Shown: one piece after another, positions 9,701-20,868 of the stretch
How the letters are laid out: each line of letters opens with the position of its first letter
How positions within the stretch are numbered: the first letter of the stretch is position 1
NCBI GenBank assembly: GCA_026419775.2
Contig: JAOPGA020001455.1
Span: 1 to 64,000 of the forward strand
Direction of reading: 5' to 3'
DNA: 64,000 nt
DNA from: Acrasis kona
Taxonomy: Eukaryota > Heterolobosea > Eutetramitea > Acrasida > Acrasidae
The notes under the pieces: model-generated
What the model was told of the DNA's origin: nothing
The model's database searches: none
Seen by the model: only the letters and a program-made list of their open reading frames with translations
Made by a program: the position numbers and the translations under genes

Positions 9701-12700
9701 ATGCCCAAACACCCAAGGGATCCAGAAGAATACGACCCTAATGAAGACGAAGAAGAGGAGGGAGATAACGTATTGGAGCACGACGAATTAGAAAATGACG
9801 AAGATGAACTAGAGGATTTCACACCATCCCAACGTCCAACTAAAAAAAGAAAGGCCAACGCTGACGGCGAACTAGAAGATGAAAATGACATTGGTAGTGG
9901 AGAAGCGAAAGCGGGGACAATGGCCAGCATTCTTGTAGAGAATTTCATGTGTCACGACAAACTAGAACTTAAGTTTCACAAACGTATAACATTTATCAAT
10001 GGTCCGAACGGCTCGGGAAAAAGTGCAATCTTAACAGGAATTCAGACATGTTTAGGGGCTAAAACCAACGAAACACATCGCGGAACGTCAATCAAGGATT
10101 TAATCAAGGCGGGTAGGGATTGGGCACAAATAACGTTGAAAATAAGAAATACAGGGGTCGACGCGTTCAGACACGACCACTATGGAGATATGATAACCAT
10201 TGTTCGAAGAATCGATCGTCGCACGGGTTCCTCTTACAAAATCAAATCAGCTTCCGGAAAGACCGTCGCCACCACTTTCAAAGAATTAAAGCACATGATG
10301 GATCAGTTCAATCTTCAAATAGACAATCCCACCACTTGCATGACCCAAGACGTAAGTAGGGAATTCCTTGCAAACTCCTCCGCCAAGAAAAAATATGACT
10401 TTTTTTTGAGGGCCACACAATTAGAAAAGATGGTTAGCGAGTACGACAATGCCAACAAGAACAAGTGGGAATTGGAAGCTACATTAAAAGCCAAAGAGGA
10501 CAAACTAAAAGAGAGCGAATCAGAAGTCAAGAAATTAAAACAAGAATACGAAGAAAGCAAAGCCATGGTTCAAATGGAAGAAAACATTTTATTGCTTCGA
10601 TCGAAGATCGCATGGGCCTTGGTCAAGGAGAGAAGAGCCGATTTCGAAAACAACAAGAAAATGTACGAAACCGAAAAATCAAGAGTGGATAAATACGAAG
10701 AATCAATGAACAATCAAGAGGAAGTCGACACGAACCAGGATGAGATCGATAGGATCAGCGCAGAGACCGAAGAACTCAAAAAGGAACTCGGAGAAGCCAA
10801 ACAAAAATCAGACGCACACGATCGCGAAATCATTAACATTGGAAAGAGAAAAACACCATTCACAGCAGAAATACAAGACTACAAGGGACGCATCAAGCGC
10901 TCTCAAGAATACATCAAAACGTGTCAAAACGAGATCAGAGACATTGAAAAGAAGAGCAAGATTGATCGAGGAGCGACGGTCAAGAAATTAGAAGAACGAT
11001 TAGATAAATTAAAAGAACAACGAGAAAATTTCATCAACACGTCCAAACAAGAAAACCAAGACATGGAACTTCACGATCAAGAATTACAAAAGAGATCGGC
11101 GACCGTCAGCGAATTGAAAATCAAATACGAGGACCTCAAGAGACGCATCGATCGCATCAGAGGCCAAGCCGAAAATTTGGATCGTCAAAAAAAAGACAAG
11201 ATGCAATACTTTCGATTCCCGGTCAGACCGATCCTCGAGGAAATCAATCGTTCCAGAAATCAATTCCACAAATTACCCATCGGGCCCATCGGCCTCCTGA
11301 TCAACATTAAGGATCTCAAATGGGCACCTGCCATCGAATTAGCTCTCAAGAATGAGATTCCGAGTTTCATATTGAGCGACGTTCACGACCAAGTCTTGTT
11401 CAAGAAGATCATAGAGAGCCTATATAAATCGAGAGGTCAACAACGATACCAAGTGCCCACCATGTTGATCCAACCGTTCAGCGATCGCGTCTACGACAAT
11501 TTACAATTGCCACAAGGAATCGATCACCCCACCATCTTTAGCATGATTGAATTGGATCGAACCACGTGTAACGAAGTGCCCATCAAATACCCGTCCTTGG
11601 ACTCTTTATTCGCCACCATCATGAACACGTTACTGAATCAATCGGGCGTCGAGTCGAGCATCTTGATCGAAGATACGACGTTGGCCCAAAAAGTAATGTT
11701 CCCTCGACCACCTCACAACGTTCGAAATTGTTATGCCATCGATGGAACGAGATTGTTCATGAGGAACAATTCGGAAGTTTATTTGGGAGCCAAGGAGAAG
11801 TTCAGTCGATTGTGGAGCGCAAATAAGGATCAACAAATTATTGATTTGAGAAGGGAGGAAGCCGATTTACAAACCACATTTGCCGAAATTAGCGAACAAG
11901 GAAAAGCAGCGCATCAAGAAAAGAAACAAGTGGACGATACGATGGGTCGATTGAGGAGGAAGATTTCCGACACCAAGAGCAACATTTCAAAATTGGATCG
12001 AGAGGTTAGAAATGTGGAGAGCGATTTGAGATCGGAAGAAAACGAAATTAGCGGAAGTAATCAAGCGGAGGCAAGCATTGCCGAAATCAATCATCAAATT
12101 CAAGATCGTAACGTGGAAATTGAACAATCCACCGAAATCATCAACAAGGCTCAATTGGAAATTCAATCCCTCGAAAAGGAAGAATCACAAGTCAAACAAG
12201 AACGTCAAGAATTGATTCGAAGTCAAAATCGCGTCGCGGAACAAATCAAGAGCAAATCGAAGGATTTGAACAAATTGTTGGTCGAAATTGCACAAGCCAG
12301 ACAACGAAAAATAGAAGGACAGAGGAGATTGCAACAAATGAAGGAGAAATTTCAAGGATTAGAGAATCGATTTTTGGAAATTACAAGAGCAAAAGATGCA
12401 GCAGAGAGCAACACTCAAAACATTCAAGAAATCGAAATCAAACAAGGAGAGACCAGCATAGGACTGGCAAAGGAACAAGAAAGATTACAGAGGCGACTAC
12501 AAGAGGAACAAGCGCGTTTTGGAGATTCGTCGGCTGCCGACATTCGAGACATGTACAAATCCAAATTCAGAATCTACGAAGATACCAGAAAAAAGATTTT
12601 ATTGAGCAAGAACAGCTTACAAGTCATCAGCGATAGCTTGATCAAGAGATTCGATCGATGGAGAGACATTAGGACCAATTACGCTGCGGTCATTAGCAGA

Positions 12701-13156
12701 TGGTTCAGCGCTTACATGTCACAAAAGGGACACGAAGGAACCATCAAGGTAGATACCGAGAAACAAGAACTAAACATGCAAATCATATTGGACGGAAAAA
12801 CAAAGGAGGGAGCTCTGAAGAAGAGAGAAGTGGAGGATGCAAAGAGTTTATCGGGCGGAGAGAGAAGCTTTAGCACGGTGGCCTTGTTGTTGAGCATGTG
12901 GCAAATTATTGATTCTCCCACGAGAGCCCTGGATGAATTTGATATTTTTATGGATGCCATGTATAGAAAGATTAGTATGAACTTGATTATTGAGGAAGCT
13001 AAAAAATCAAGAAATCAATTAATCATAATTTCTCCACACGACGTGAGTAATGTGAAACCAGACAAGGAGACGCTAAAGTTGGTCAAGTTGAGACCGCCAG
13101 AGAGGAATCAAAATCAGAGAACCATGGAGGAGTTTATGCAGTCGCATGCACAATAA
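9701..13156 (+). CDS. SMC6: SMC6, structural maintenance of chromosomes protein
   Basis: Single exon of 1151 aa, the normal SMC6 length; the first true ATG is at 9701. An acidic, KKRK-containing N-terminal tail (~85 residues, possible nuclear signal) precedes the ATPase head. The Walker A motif GPNGSGKSA is at residues ~101-109 and the SMC6-type ENFMCH lies just before it; NLQIDNPTTCMTQDVSREF is diagnostic of SMC6. Two long coiled coils flank a hinge around residues 510-700. The C-terminal head carries the ABC signature LSGGERSF and Walker B region RALDEFDIFMD. SMC6 pairs with SMC5 and Nse subunits in recombinational repair in the nucleus. There is no intron although neighbours have several. 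Codons end in C or G more often than in AT-rich neighbours. The stop lies in CAATAAAA. Confidence 0.95.
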   Translation: MPKHPRDPEEYDPNEDEEEEGDNVLEHDELENDEDELEDFTPSQRPTKKRKANADGELEDENDIGSGEAKAGTMASILVENFMCHDKLELKFHKRITFINGPNGSGKSAILTGIQTCLGAKTNETHRGTSIKDLIKAGRDWAQITLKIRNTGVDAFRHDHYGDMITIVRRIDRRTGSSYKIKSASGKTVATTFKELKHMMDQFNLQIDNPTTCMTQDVSREFLANSSAKKKYDFFLRATQLEKMVSEYDNANKNKWELEATLKAKEDKLKESESEVKKLKQEYEESKAMVQMEENILLLRSKIAWALVKERRADFENNKKMYETEKSRVDKYEESMNNQEEVDTNQDEIDRISAETEELKKELGEAKQKSDAHDREIINIGKRKTPFTAEIQDYKGRIKRSQEYIKTCQNEIRDIEKKSKIDRGATVKKLEERLDKLKEQRENFINTSKQENQDMELHDQELQKRSATVSELKIKYEDLKRRIDRIRGQAENLDRQKKDKMQYFRFPVRPILEEINRSRNQFHKLPIGPIGLLINIKDLKWAPAIELALKNEIPSFILSDVHDQVLFKKIIESLYKSRGQQRYQVPTMLIQPFSDRVYDNLQLPQGIDHPTIFSMIELDRTTCNEVPIKYPSLDSLFATIMNTLLNQSGVESSILIEDTTLAQKVMFPRPPHNVRNCYAIDGTRLFMRNNSEVYLGAKEKFSRLWSANKDQQIIDLRREEADLQTTFAEISEQGKAAHQEKKQVDDTMGRLRRKISDTKSNISKLDREVRNVESDLRSEENEISGSNQAEASIAEINHQIQDRNVEIEQSTEIINKAQLEIQSLEKEESQVKQERQELIRSQNRVAEQIKSKSKDLNKLLVEIAQARQRKIEGQRRLQQMKEKFQGLENRFLEITRAKDAAESNTQNIQEIEIKQGETSIGLAKEQERLQRRLQEEQARFGDSSAADIRDMYKSKFRIYEDTRKKILLSKNSLQVISDSLIKRFDRWRDIRTNYAAVISRWFSAYMSQKGHEGTIKVDTEKQELNMQIILDGKTKEGALKKREVEDAKSLSGGERSFSTVALLLSMWQIIDSPTRALDEFDIFMDAMYRKISMNLIIEEAKKSRNQLIIISPHDVSNVKPDKETLKLVKLRPPERNQNQRTMEEFMQSHAQ

Positions 13157-13233
13157 AATTTAAATAGTTATACTTTTACTTGTTTTGTACATTTTATTTG
13201 ATGCGGGAGAAAGGTAACGAAAAATAACAAGGC

Positions 13234-14450
13234 ATGAGGAACTTTAAGAATTCAATCATTAGATCGTCTCAGCTGTTGAAGCAAAAGGTTGGAAAGAGTG
13301 CGACTACTTCGGATGAGGAATATGATACGCTTCAAAAGAGTACGGAAAGGTTACAAAGGGTCAGTGTTGATTTAACCAAGCACTTTGAACTGTTGATGGA
13401 ACAGTTCCAAAATGTTGCGTATGTGTGAGGAATGTTTTCATGTTGGCTTATTGTTTGTAGAAAAACCATGCAGTTGATAACGCAAGACATTGAGGAGGTA
13501 TTTAATTTGGAGTGCGATCTTGAGGAGGGAAAACACGTTGGCGGTGTGTTTACGAAATCGCCCAAGGAGGATGAGGAAGATTATCAAACATCAATGCTTA
13601 GTCGGTTGGTTGCTAAACAACTCACCGCCATGGCACTTGATTTTGAAAGCATTGTGGTTGCACCAATAGTACGTTATGATCCAATCAGAGACTGACCGCT
13701 TAGAAAAAACAAGTTTATAACGACATTATCGCTCCAACAAACGAATTCTTGTTCCAATTCGAACCTTTAAAAGAGCTCCATGCAAAGAGAAAGAACTCTG
13801 AACTCGATGTAAATTTAATTATAACCTCAACACGTTTAATGGACAATTAGAGGGATTACCATCGAGATAAAGTAGCAGATACGGATGCAGAATATCCACA
13901 ACTACCACAATTCAAGGATAAACTGAAAGAAAAGGAGGACATTTTCAACAACCTTACAACCCTAAATAAAAATCACATGAGGCAGATCGTAAATTCACGG
14001 AACACAACGTACAATCAAGTCGTTGGACAATTCATAGGAAACATGATTCAAACAAATGATTCGCTCACAACCATCGTTCAAGACGTAAGATCTCAATTAC
14101 TGCCTTCTAACTATGTATAGGTTAAATCGGTGGCGCTAAACATTAACCAAACACTTGAACCCGTCACAGCAACAATGATTGAAGAAAAAAAGACAAAAGC
14201 AGTAGAAAAGACGAAAGCTGTAGAAAAGAAAAAACCATCAGATTCTAACATTGTACCGCCACAATTCGCTCATGATTGGTATTACTTGGATGATAAAGAG
14301 GAACCCGTAGGACCGTTATCTTATCTAGCTTTACGCAAGAAATATCACGATGGAGAGGTATCATCGGAGACCATGCTTCTCTATGGACAAAGTTCGACGT
14401 GGAAGAGTGCAAGTGGTTTCCACAATTTAATAGAGACGTTTAGTCAATAA
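13234..14450 (+). CDS. BAR-domain protein with C-terminal GYF-type domain
   Basis: Exons are 13234..13418, 13461..13668, 13704..13808, 13851..14084 and 14121..14450, giving 353 aa; the introns are 42, 35, 42 and 36 nt. Residues ~1-250 are helical with BAR-like features: a basic N-terminal helix, VAPIKKQVYNDIIAPTNEF and LKELHAKRKNSELDRDYHR, the 'hk+r...lDyd' region of BAR domains that bind curved membranes. A repeated Lys/Glu linker (TKAVEKTKAVEKKKPS) follows. Residues ~295-350 form a GYF_2-type domain: WYYLDDKEEPVGPLSYLAL, then DGEVSSETMLLYG and STWKSA. GYF domains bind proline-rich peptides. The combination suggests a membrane-shaping adaptor. I know of no standard protein with this arrangement. 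Stop is inside CAATAAAC. Confidence 0.8.
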
Positions 14451-14594
14451 ACAATTTTTTATTACGTTTTTTATTGTCTTTCTTTCGACTACTGGCATCA
14501 GAATGCGTAGGCTGATGTCTGCTTACAAAAATACCACTGGTTGGTTTATGAGCTCAAATGTCAACGTCAATTAATTGCCACCAAAGCATTCGAC

Positions 14595-16196
14595 ATGATT
14601 AACTCGATGTTGAGTGTGTCGCAGTTAATCAACAGTAACCTAACATCCAACAATACAAACACAACGGACGCTGCTGCTTTAGCATATATAGCAAGCCAGT
14701 ACAATGCGGCAATAGGGTTGTACGTCGCACTTTGCATTTTGTACATTATCTTCCTGTGCGTAATCACTGCCGTTGGTGCAATTAAAAGAGAACAACGCAT
14801 TATAAAAGTTCGTGGTTGGATGTTATTCGTGCAACTCGTCCCACTTTTCATATACGCCGTCATACCGATACTGCAATCATTCATACAATCTGGAAACAAC
14901 GGATACGAAATATACTGCTACATAACAATTTACTTTTTCGAGCCAATGATTGTTTTTCTAGCAGTCATGGTTTTTCTAAAAACTCTAAGACACATCATCA
15001 TAACAAACATCAACGCCACAATGGAGAGATGTTACATACGAATCAAAGACAATGTCGCTCTCGAACCAGAAGAAAGCGAGAAGGAAAAAACTCCTGTGGC
15101 CAAAAAATCTCCTGTCAAGGAAGATAGCTCTGAAGTAGACAACGAACTAGTGGATGGACGGAACAAAAAACAACAAATAGAGCTACAGCAAAGGGAATTA
15201 GCAGAAATGGATCCGACATATCAGCGCATGAAAAAACTTTTACGCTTCTTCAAAAAAATCATCACGATACAAGTTCTAATCGGAGTAGGCGCCACCATCA
15301 TGATATCATGGTACATTGCGATGAGCATCATCATCGGAGTTAATAAAGGACAATGTCAGGTTGGACACACAGCAATATACATTTGTTACATTAGTTTTGT
15401 GGGTGTGTTGGTTGTCTGTTGCTTGATAATGATTTTGTATGATTTAATCGCAAACAGGAGTAATTTTGCTAGATGTGGAGGGTGTGCTAGTTTTTGGTGG
15501 AGAGATGACCATTACTTGTTCCGCATAGAAAGTGTCATTATAGGTGTCACTGTTAGTGTTATTGTGATATATGAGCAGCTAATTGCTTTTATTCCAAGCA
15601 TGACGATCGTTTTGATTATAATTTATCCTTGGGCCAGTGTGATTTTGTATTTCGCAATCCTCTTCTCCATGTCTTTTGCGTTGGTTGGCTTCATCGTTAC
15701 AATAGCTTGCATCAGAGATCTTATAGAAAGTAGAAAAGAGGTTGTCATACCAAATGTGATGAGAAATACTTACACGAAATTAAGTAGGGCTGGCGAGGCA
15801 GAAGTAAATGCCCATTTTATTGATTGGATTTTAGACGAACCAGTAATGTTACCAGTTTTCCAAGAATTTGCAAAGGCGGAATGGTCTGTGGAAAATGTTT
15901 TGGTCGCGTTGGAAATTAGAGAATATAGAAAAATTCCAAAAACAAAAATGAAGCAAAGGGTTTCAAAAGCCAAGAAAATTATAAACACTTTCGTAAGATT
16001 GGATTCCCCTATGGAAGTTAACATGTCAGGACAAGCCAGAAGTTCGAGTATAACTTTGGTCGACATGCATCCTAAACTCAAAGCAACTGCTCTTGATAGA
16101 GTATACACTGAGGCACAAGTTAATCTTAAAGATACTTGTACAAGATTCATGCATTCTGACATGTATGTGAAAGCTCTGCGTAAATTACCTGTATAA
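14595..16196 (+). CDS. Seven-transmembrane protein with C-terminal RGS domain (copy 1)
   Basis: The first in-frame ATG of a clean start is at 14595, giving 533 aa in one exon. An Asn-rich, likely N-glycosylated lumenal or extracellular tail precedes seven hydrophobic segments, including GLYVALCILYIIFLCVITAV, a long charged cytoplasmic loop between segments 3 and 4, and IIIYPWASVILYFAILFSMS. Residues ~400-533 form an RGS domain: FQEFAKAEWSVENVLVALEI, then FVRLDSPMEVN, DRVYTEAQVNLKDTCTRF and a final HSDMY. RGS domains speed GTP hydrolysis by G-alpha. A 7TM fused to RGS is known from plant AtRGS1 and several protists. It likely sits in the plasma membrane. A relative lies at 55.7-57.4 kb. Confidence 0.85.
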   Translation: MINSMLSVSQLINSNLTSNNTNTTDAAALAYIASQYNAAIGLYVALCILYIIFLCVITAVGAIKREQRIIKVRGWMLFVQLVPLFIYAVIPILQSFIQSGNNGYEIYCYITIYFFEPMIVFLAVMVFLKTLRHIIITNINATMERCYIRIKDNVALEPEESEKEKTPVAKKSPVKEDSSEVDNELVDGRNKKQQIELQQRELAEMDPTYQRMKKLLRFFKKIITIQVLIGVGATIMISWYIAMSIIIGVNKGQCQVGHTAIYICYISFVGVLVVCCLIMILYDLIANRSNFARCGGCASFWWRDDHYLFRIESVIIGVTVSVIVIYEQLIAFIPSMTIVLIIIYPWASVILYFAILFSMSFALVGFIVTIACIRDLIESRKEVVIPNVMRNTYTKLSRAGEAEVNAHFIDWILDEPVMLPVFQEFAKAEWSVENVLVALEIREYRKIPKTKMKQRVSKAKKIINTFVRLDSPMEVNMSGQARSSSITLVDMHPKLKATALDRVYTEAQVNLKDTCTRFMHSDMYVKALRKLPV

Positions 16197-16395
16197 ATTG
16201 TAATTTTTTGAAGTCATCTCTTGTTCATCTATATTATCCATCCTATAGTTTTGTTTGTTTTGAAATTCTTAGGAGGCCTTTCACGTTAGTTTTAGCATGC
16301 TCCAAATACTAACAAATGCTATGATGATGTGACATGCTGCTTCTTCAGTTATAGATTGTTCTAATTTAAGACCGCTCAACCTATATTTTTTATCA

Positions 16396-17212
<817 letters not shown>

Positions 17213-17359
17213 GTTTTGTTCTTTATAAATACCAATTAGTACGAATTTTCTTTTTGTTTAAATTCTTTCTTTTTCCTCTTGACGGTTGACAAATTAAGCG
17301 CTTCAGATTTTTCTGTTTCAAAGGTTCTTTGATTAGTACTGTCATTGTACGTATCGAGA

Positions 17360-20300
17360 ATGGACGCACAAACTACACCTGTTGTTGAGCATACAGATAC
17401 GAAACACGAAAATCCTGTCGTAGAGGAAGCTGTGCGTGAAGAAACTAATCTTCAAAACAATGACGTAACCGAAACACACAAACCTGACCACGAAACAACA
17501 CAAGACTCTGGTGTGAAAATTCCAGAGAAGGAGAGCGAACACGTTGGAGCAACACCCCTGAACAATGTAACAACAAAAGTAGATGTAGAAAAAGGTGAAA
17601 CCGAAAATGTAGGAGCAGCGACTCCACTACATGTCGCCCAACACGCTGAAGAAGCAAAAAGTTCGGATAATCCTGAAGAATCAACAACCAACAAGCAAGC
17701 CGTCGTAGAGGATTCGAATCAACCCGAACAACAACTCACACCAAACGATGAATCTAAACAAAACGTTATAGAGGACTCGAAACAACCTGAACAAAATGTA
17801 ACAGTACTACCGCAAGAGGACGCTCCTTCTACATCTGATGAACCACAAGATGTTGACTCATCTTTAAATGACATTACCATTACCATCCCGCCCCAAGAGT
17901 CGGTTGTACAATCAACAGAAGCAGTCGCCGAGGAGAAGGAACAAACTAACAACACTGGCAGCAGTGAGGTCTTTGAAGAGACTAAACAACCAGAGGAGAA
18001 TACACCACCAGAAGACATTGTTCTTGAAATTCCAACCAAACAACCCGAGGAGCCGTTAAAAGACATTGTCCTTGAAATTCCAAACAGGCCAGCTCTTTCC
18101 ACTGAGGAGACATTACCTTTAAATGATACAGTAGAAGCTTCCCAACAGAACACATCACCAGAGACACCCACACGAAAATTTAGCGTGCCTCTCATCAAAT
18201 TAGTGAATCTGAAGCAAAACGAACGGTCGCCATCAACCACCACACCCATGATTCCCAACAATGCACCCACAATCCAACAAATACAGCAAATCATTAAAAA
18301 TCAAGGCAAAGTTGCGGATGATCAGATCCAAGCACTTCAAGTACGCTATAGTTCCTTGAAAAAAGAATTGGTATTGGACGCAAAGCAGAATTGGATCTTG
18401 GAAAAGCACATTGAGACGCTCGGAAACAAGATCAGATTACTAATCAAGAACCACTTGAAAACTGAGGTATGTGTTCGTTCATTCACATGATTTCACACAA
18501 GACAGGAAATGAAAAATCTTTTGGACACATCAAGTTTTGATAAGATGAAAAAGTCAGAGTTGACATCTCAACACGCCATGGTCATCAATGACGAAAACAT
18601 TCAAGTGTATGGCACAATGTTCCATCTCTTCAGAGTGAACCCACAATACTTGGCTAGTTTGATTAGAATCATTAGAATCAGTACGTCACTAGGTTCCAAT
18701 CATTCATTAACACATGACAGCTGACAGCGACACATTACTACAAACTGTTATATTCACATTATTTGGAGATCAATTCGACCAACACGAAGAAAACCTAATG
18801 TTGAGATTATTCGATAACGTTCTAACCAGAGAATACCAGGCCACCGCTCACATTGGAGAGTTCATGAGAGCCAACACGCCCTTCACAAAAATGCTAACCA
18901 CCATCCTAAAGTAACATTTCACACGCGTCAACAATCATAACATTTTCATAGACGTTCAGCATATCATCACTTTTTAATCAAAACATTAGGCGAGCCCATT
19001 AACGCCATCGCCAACGATCCCGTATTGAATTTGGAAATCAATCCGATTTTCGTCTATCGCGAAGTGGTGTCCAAACATCCCGAAAATGTCGACAAGTACG
19101 AAAGTCCAGACACCATCAATTCACAAACAGCAGCCAACGATCCCGACGTGAAACAAATCATATCCGATCGTCTCGCATTACTCGATTCTCACGTGAGAGT
19201 CTTTTTGACAAAAATCTTCGCCAGTGCCAACGACGCTCCCTACAGCATTCGTTTCATGTGTAAAAAGATTTTTCAATACGGAATCGAACGATATGGAAAT
19301 GCATCCAAGCGCGAAATTTATAGTCTCGTTGGTGGTCTCGTCTTTTTGCGCTTCATCAATCCTGCAGTCACCACGTGCGACTCTGGATCCGATCGAATGG
19401 TCACCAAAAAGTTAACGTCCAATCAAAGAAAGAACTTGACGTATATATGTAAGATTATTCAAGCGTTGAGCAACGGAGTTCCATTCGGCGACAAGGAGGC
19501 CTTCATGGTGCCGCTGAATAGCATCCTGAACGAATTTACGGAAAATATGTATCAATTCTTTGTTGAGCTGTGTGATGTGGAAGAGATTGACGAGAGAATT
19601 GAGTTGGATCAATTCGAAGCATTCTCTCAAGAATCACGCACGTTGCATATCTCGTTCAACGAAGTGGTATTGATGCATAAATTATGTCACGACCACATCA
19701 ACACCATGGCACCTCATGGCGACGATCCGTTCAGAGCGCTCATACAGAGACTCAATGCGCGAGGTCCACCTCCCGAACAACTCTCTTCCAAAGAAAACTT
19801 TTACTTTACGCTAAAGTTGATTGATCAGGAGCGAGGAAGGATCGAAGAAGCAAAGGATGGAACGTTATATAGTGCGCGTGGTGACGAAGGAAACGTCAAT
19901 TCTCCTAATGCCAGCACCTACTTGAAAGCCAGACATGCCGTCATGAACACATTATTGGAGCTACCGCCATTACCGACTCATCAAGATGACAATCACGCCA
20001 CCATACAGAGCATACTATCAAAAGTAAAGGCAGATCAACCAGATCGCATCGTCAAGATGATCGAAGAAGCATGTACATTATGGGATATAGCACAGAACGA
20101 AGACGACAGGGATCAACAAGATTTACTAGACGACATTAAAACGGTAATTCGATTCATATCGCTCTCACGCTTACATTCATCATGTATAGGTATTAGATAA
20201 GAGGAACTATCGAAAGCAAACGTTGGAAACGCGCATAGCCATCATTGAGAGAGTGAGCGGAGAGATTATCAACAGAAGACAATACTTGCAATCGCAACAT

Positions 20301-20854
20301 CAAATGTACGAGGAGTATTTCAAAAACACAATGAGCAAGAGCTTCCAACAACAAGCGTATGTATAAAAACACAATCATGTACCTAACCACTTTTAAGCGA
20401 CGTGACCACCATATCTAAAAATAGGCGCAAATCGTTGAATCCCACCACGTTGACTAACATTGGAGGAGGCGGCAATTCGCCTACCGAAATTGTCAACGTC
20501 AACCTTGCCAACAACGAACCACACGTATTTACTTTGAGCGAATTAGAAAAGAAGGGAGTGGTTGTGAAATGTGACATTCCCAAATCACTTCGCAAGAGAG
20601 TCAAGGTGACCATATCGAGCAAACAACCAGGTTTGTTCGTGCTGGTGGCGCAGGCTACCGGCATCATGGCCATCAAGAGCGAATTGGATTTGAATGATTT
20701 GTTGTTGAGACAGAGCAGGAACGAACAAGAGTTCGAGATGCAGAATGTGGTATTGAACGTGAATCTATTAATCTTGTTGCTCAACAAATCGTTTGTGATT
20801 GAAAATAACAAGTCGCAACTCAGCAAGATGAGGAAGAGCATATTTATAAAATAA
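17360..20854 (+). CDS. RasGAP protein of IQGAP-related type with acidic N-terminus
   Basis: Exons are 17360..18466, 18506..18680, 18721..18910, 18952..20143, 20190..20356 and 20398..20854, giving 1095 aa; introns are 39, 40, 41, 46 and 41 nt. Residues 1-~300 are low-complexity, rich in Glu, Pro, Thr and Gln, with a duplicated DIVLEIP motif. The RasGAP domain spans ~390-720 and contains the signature FLRFINPAV. The position of the catalytic arginine finger reads FMRANT near residue 476, so the Arg seems present; animal IQGAPs lack it. The C-terminal RasGAP_C module (FTLSELEKKGVVVKCDIPK) is typical of IQGAP and Dictyostelium DGAP1/GapA proteins, which act on the actin cortex and cytokinesis. 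No IQ motif or CH domain is seen. It converges on GGT with 14 bp between stops. Confidence 0.88.
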
Positions 20855-20868
20855 GTGTAAATTATTAT

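Noticed and set aside
9691-9948. Ser-rich minus-strand ORF over the SMC6 start
   Set aside because: It is the antisense of the acidic Asp/Glu-rich SMC6 N-terminus, which reads as poly-Ser on the other strand.
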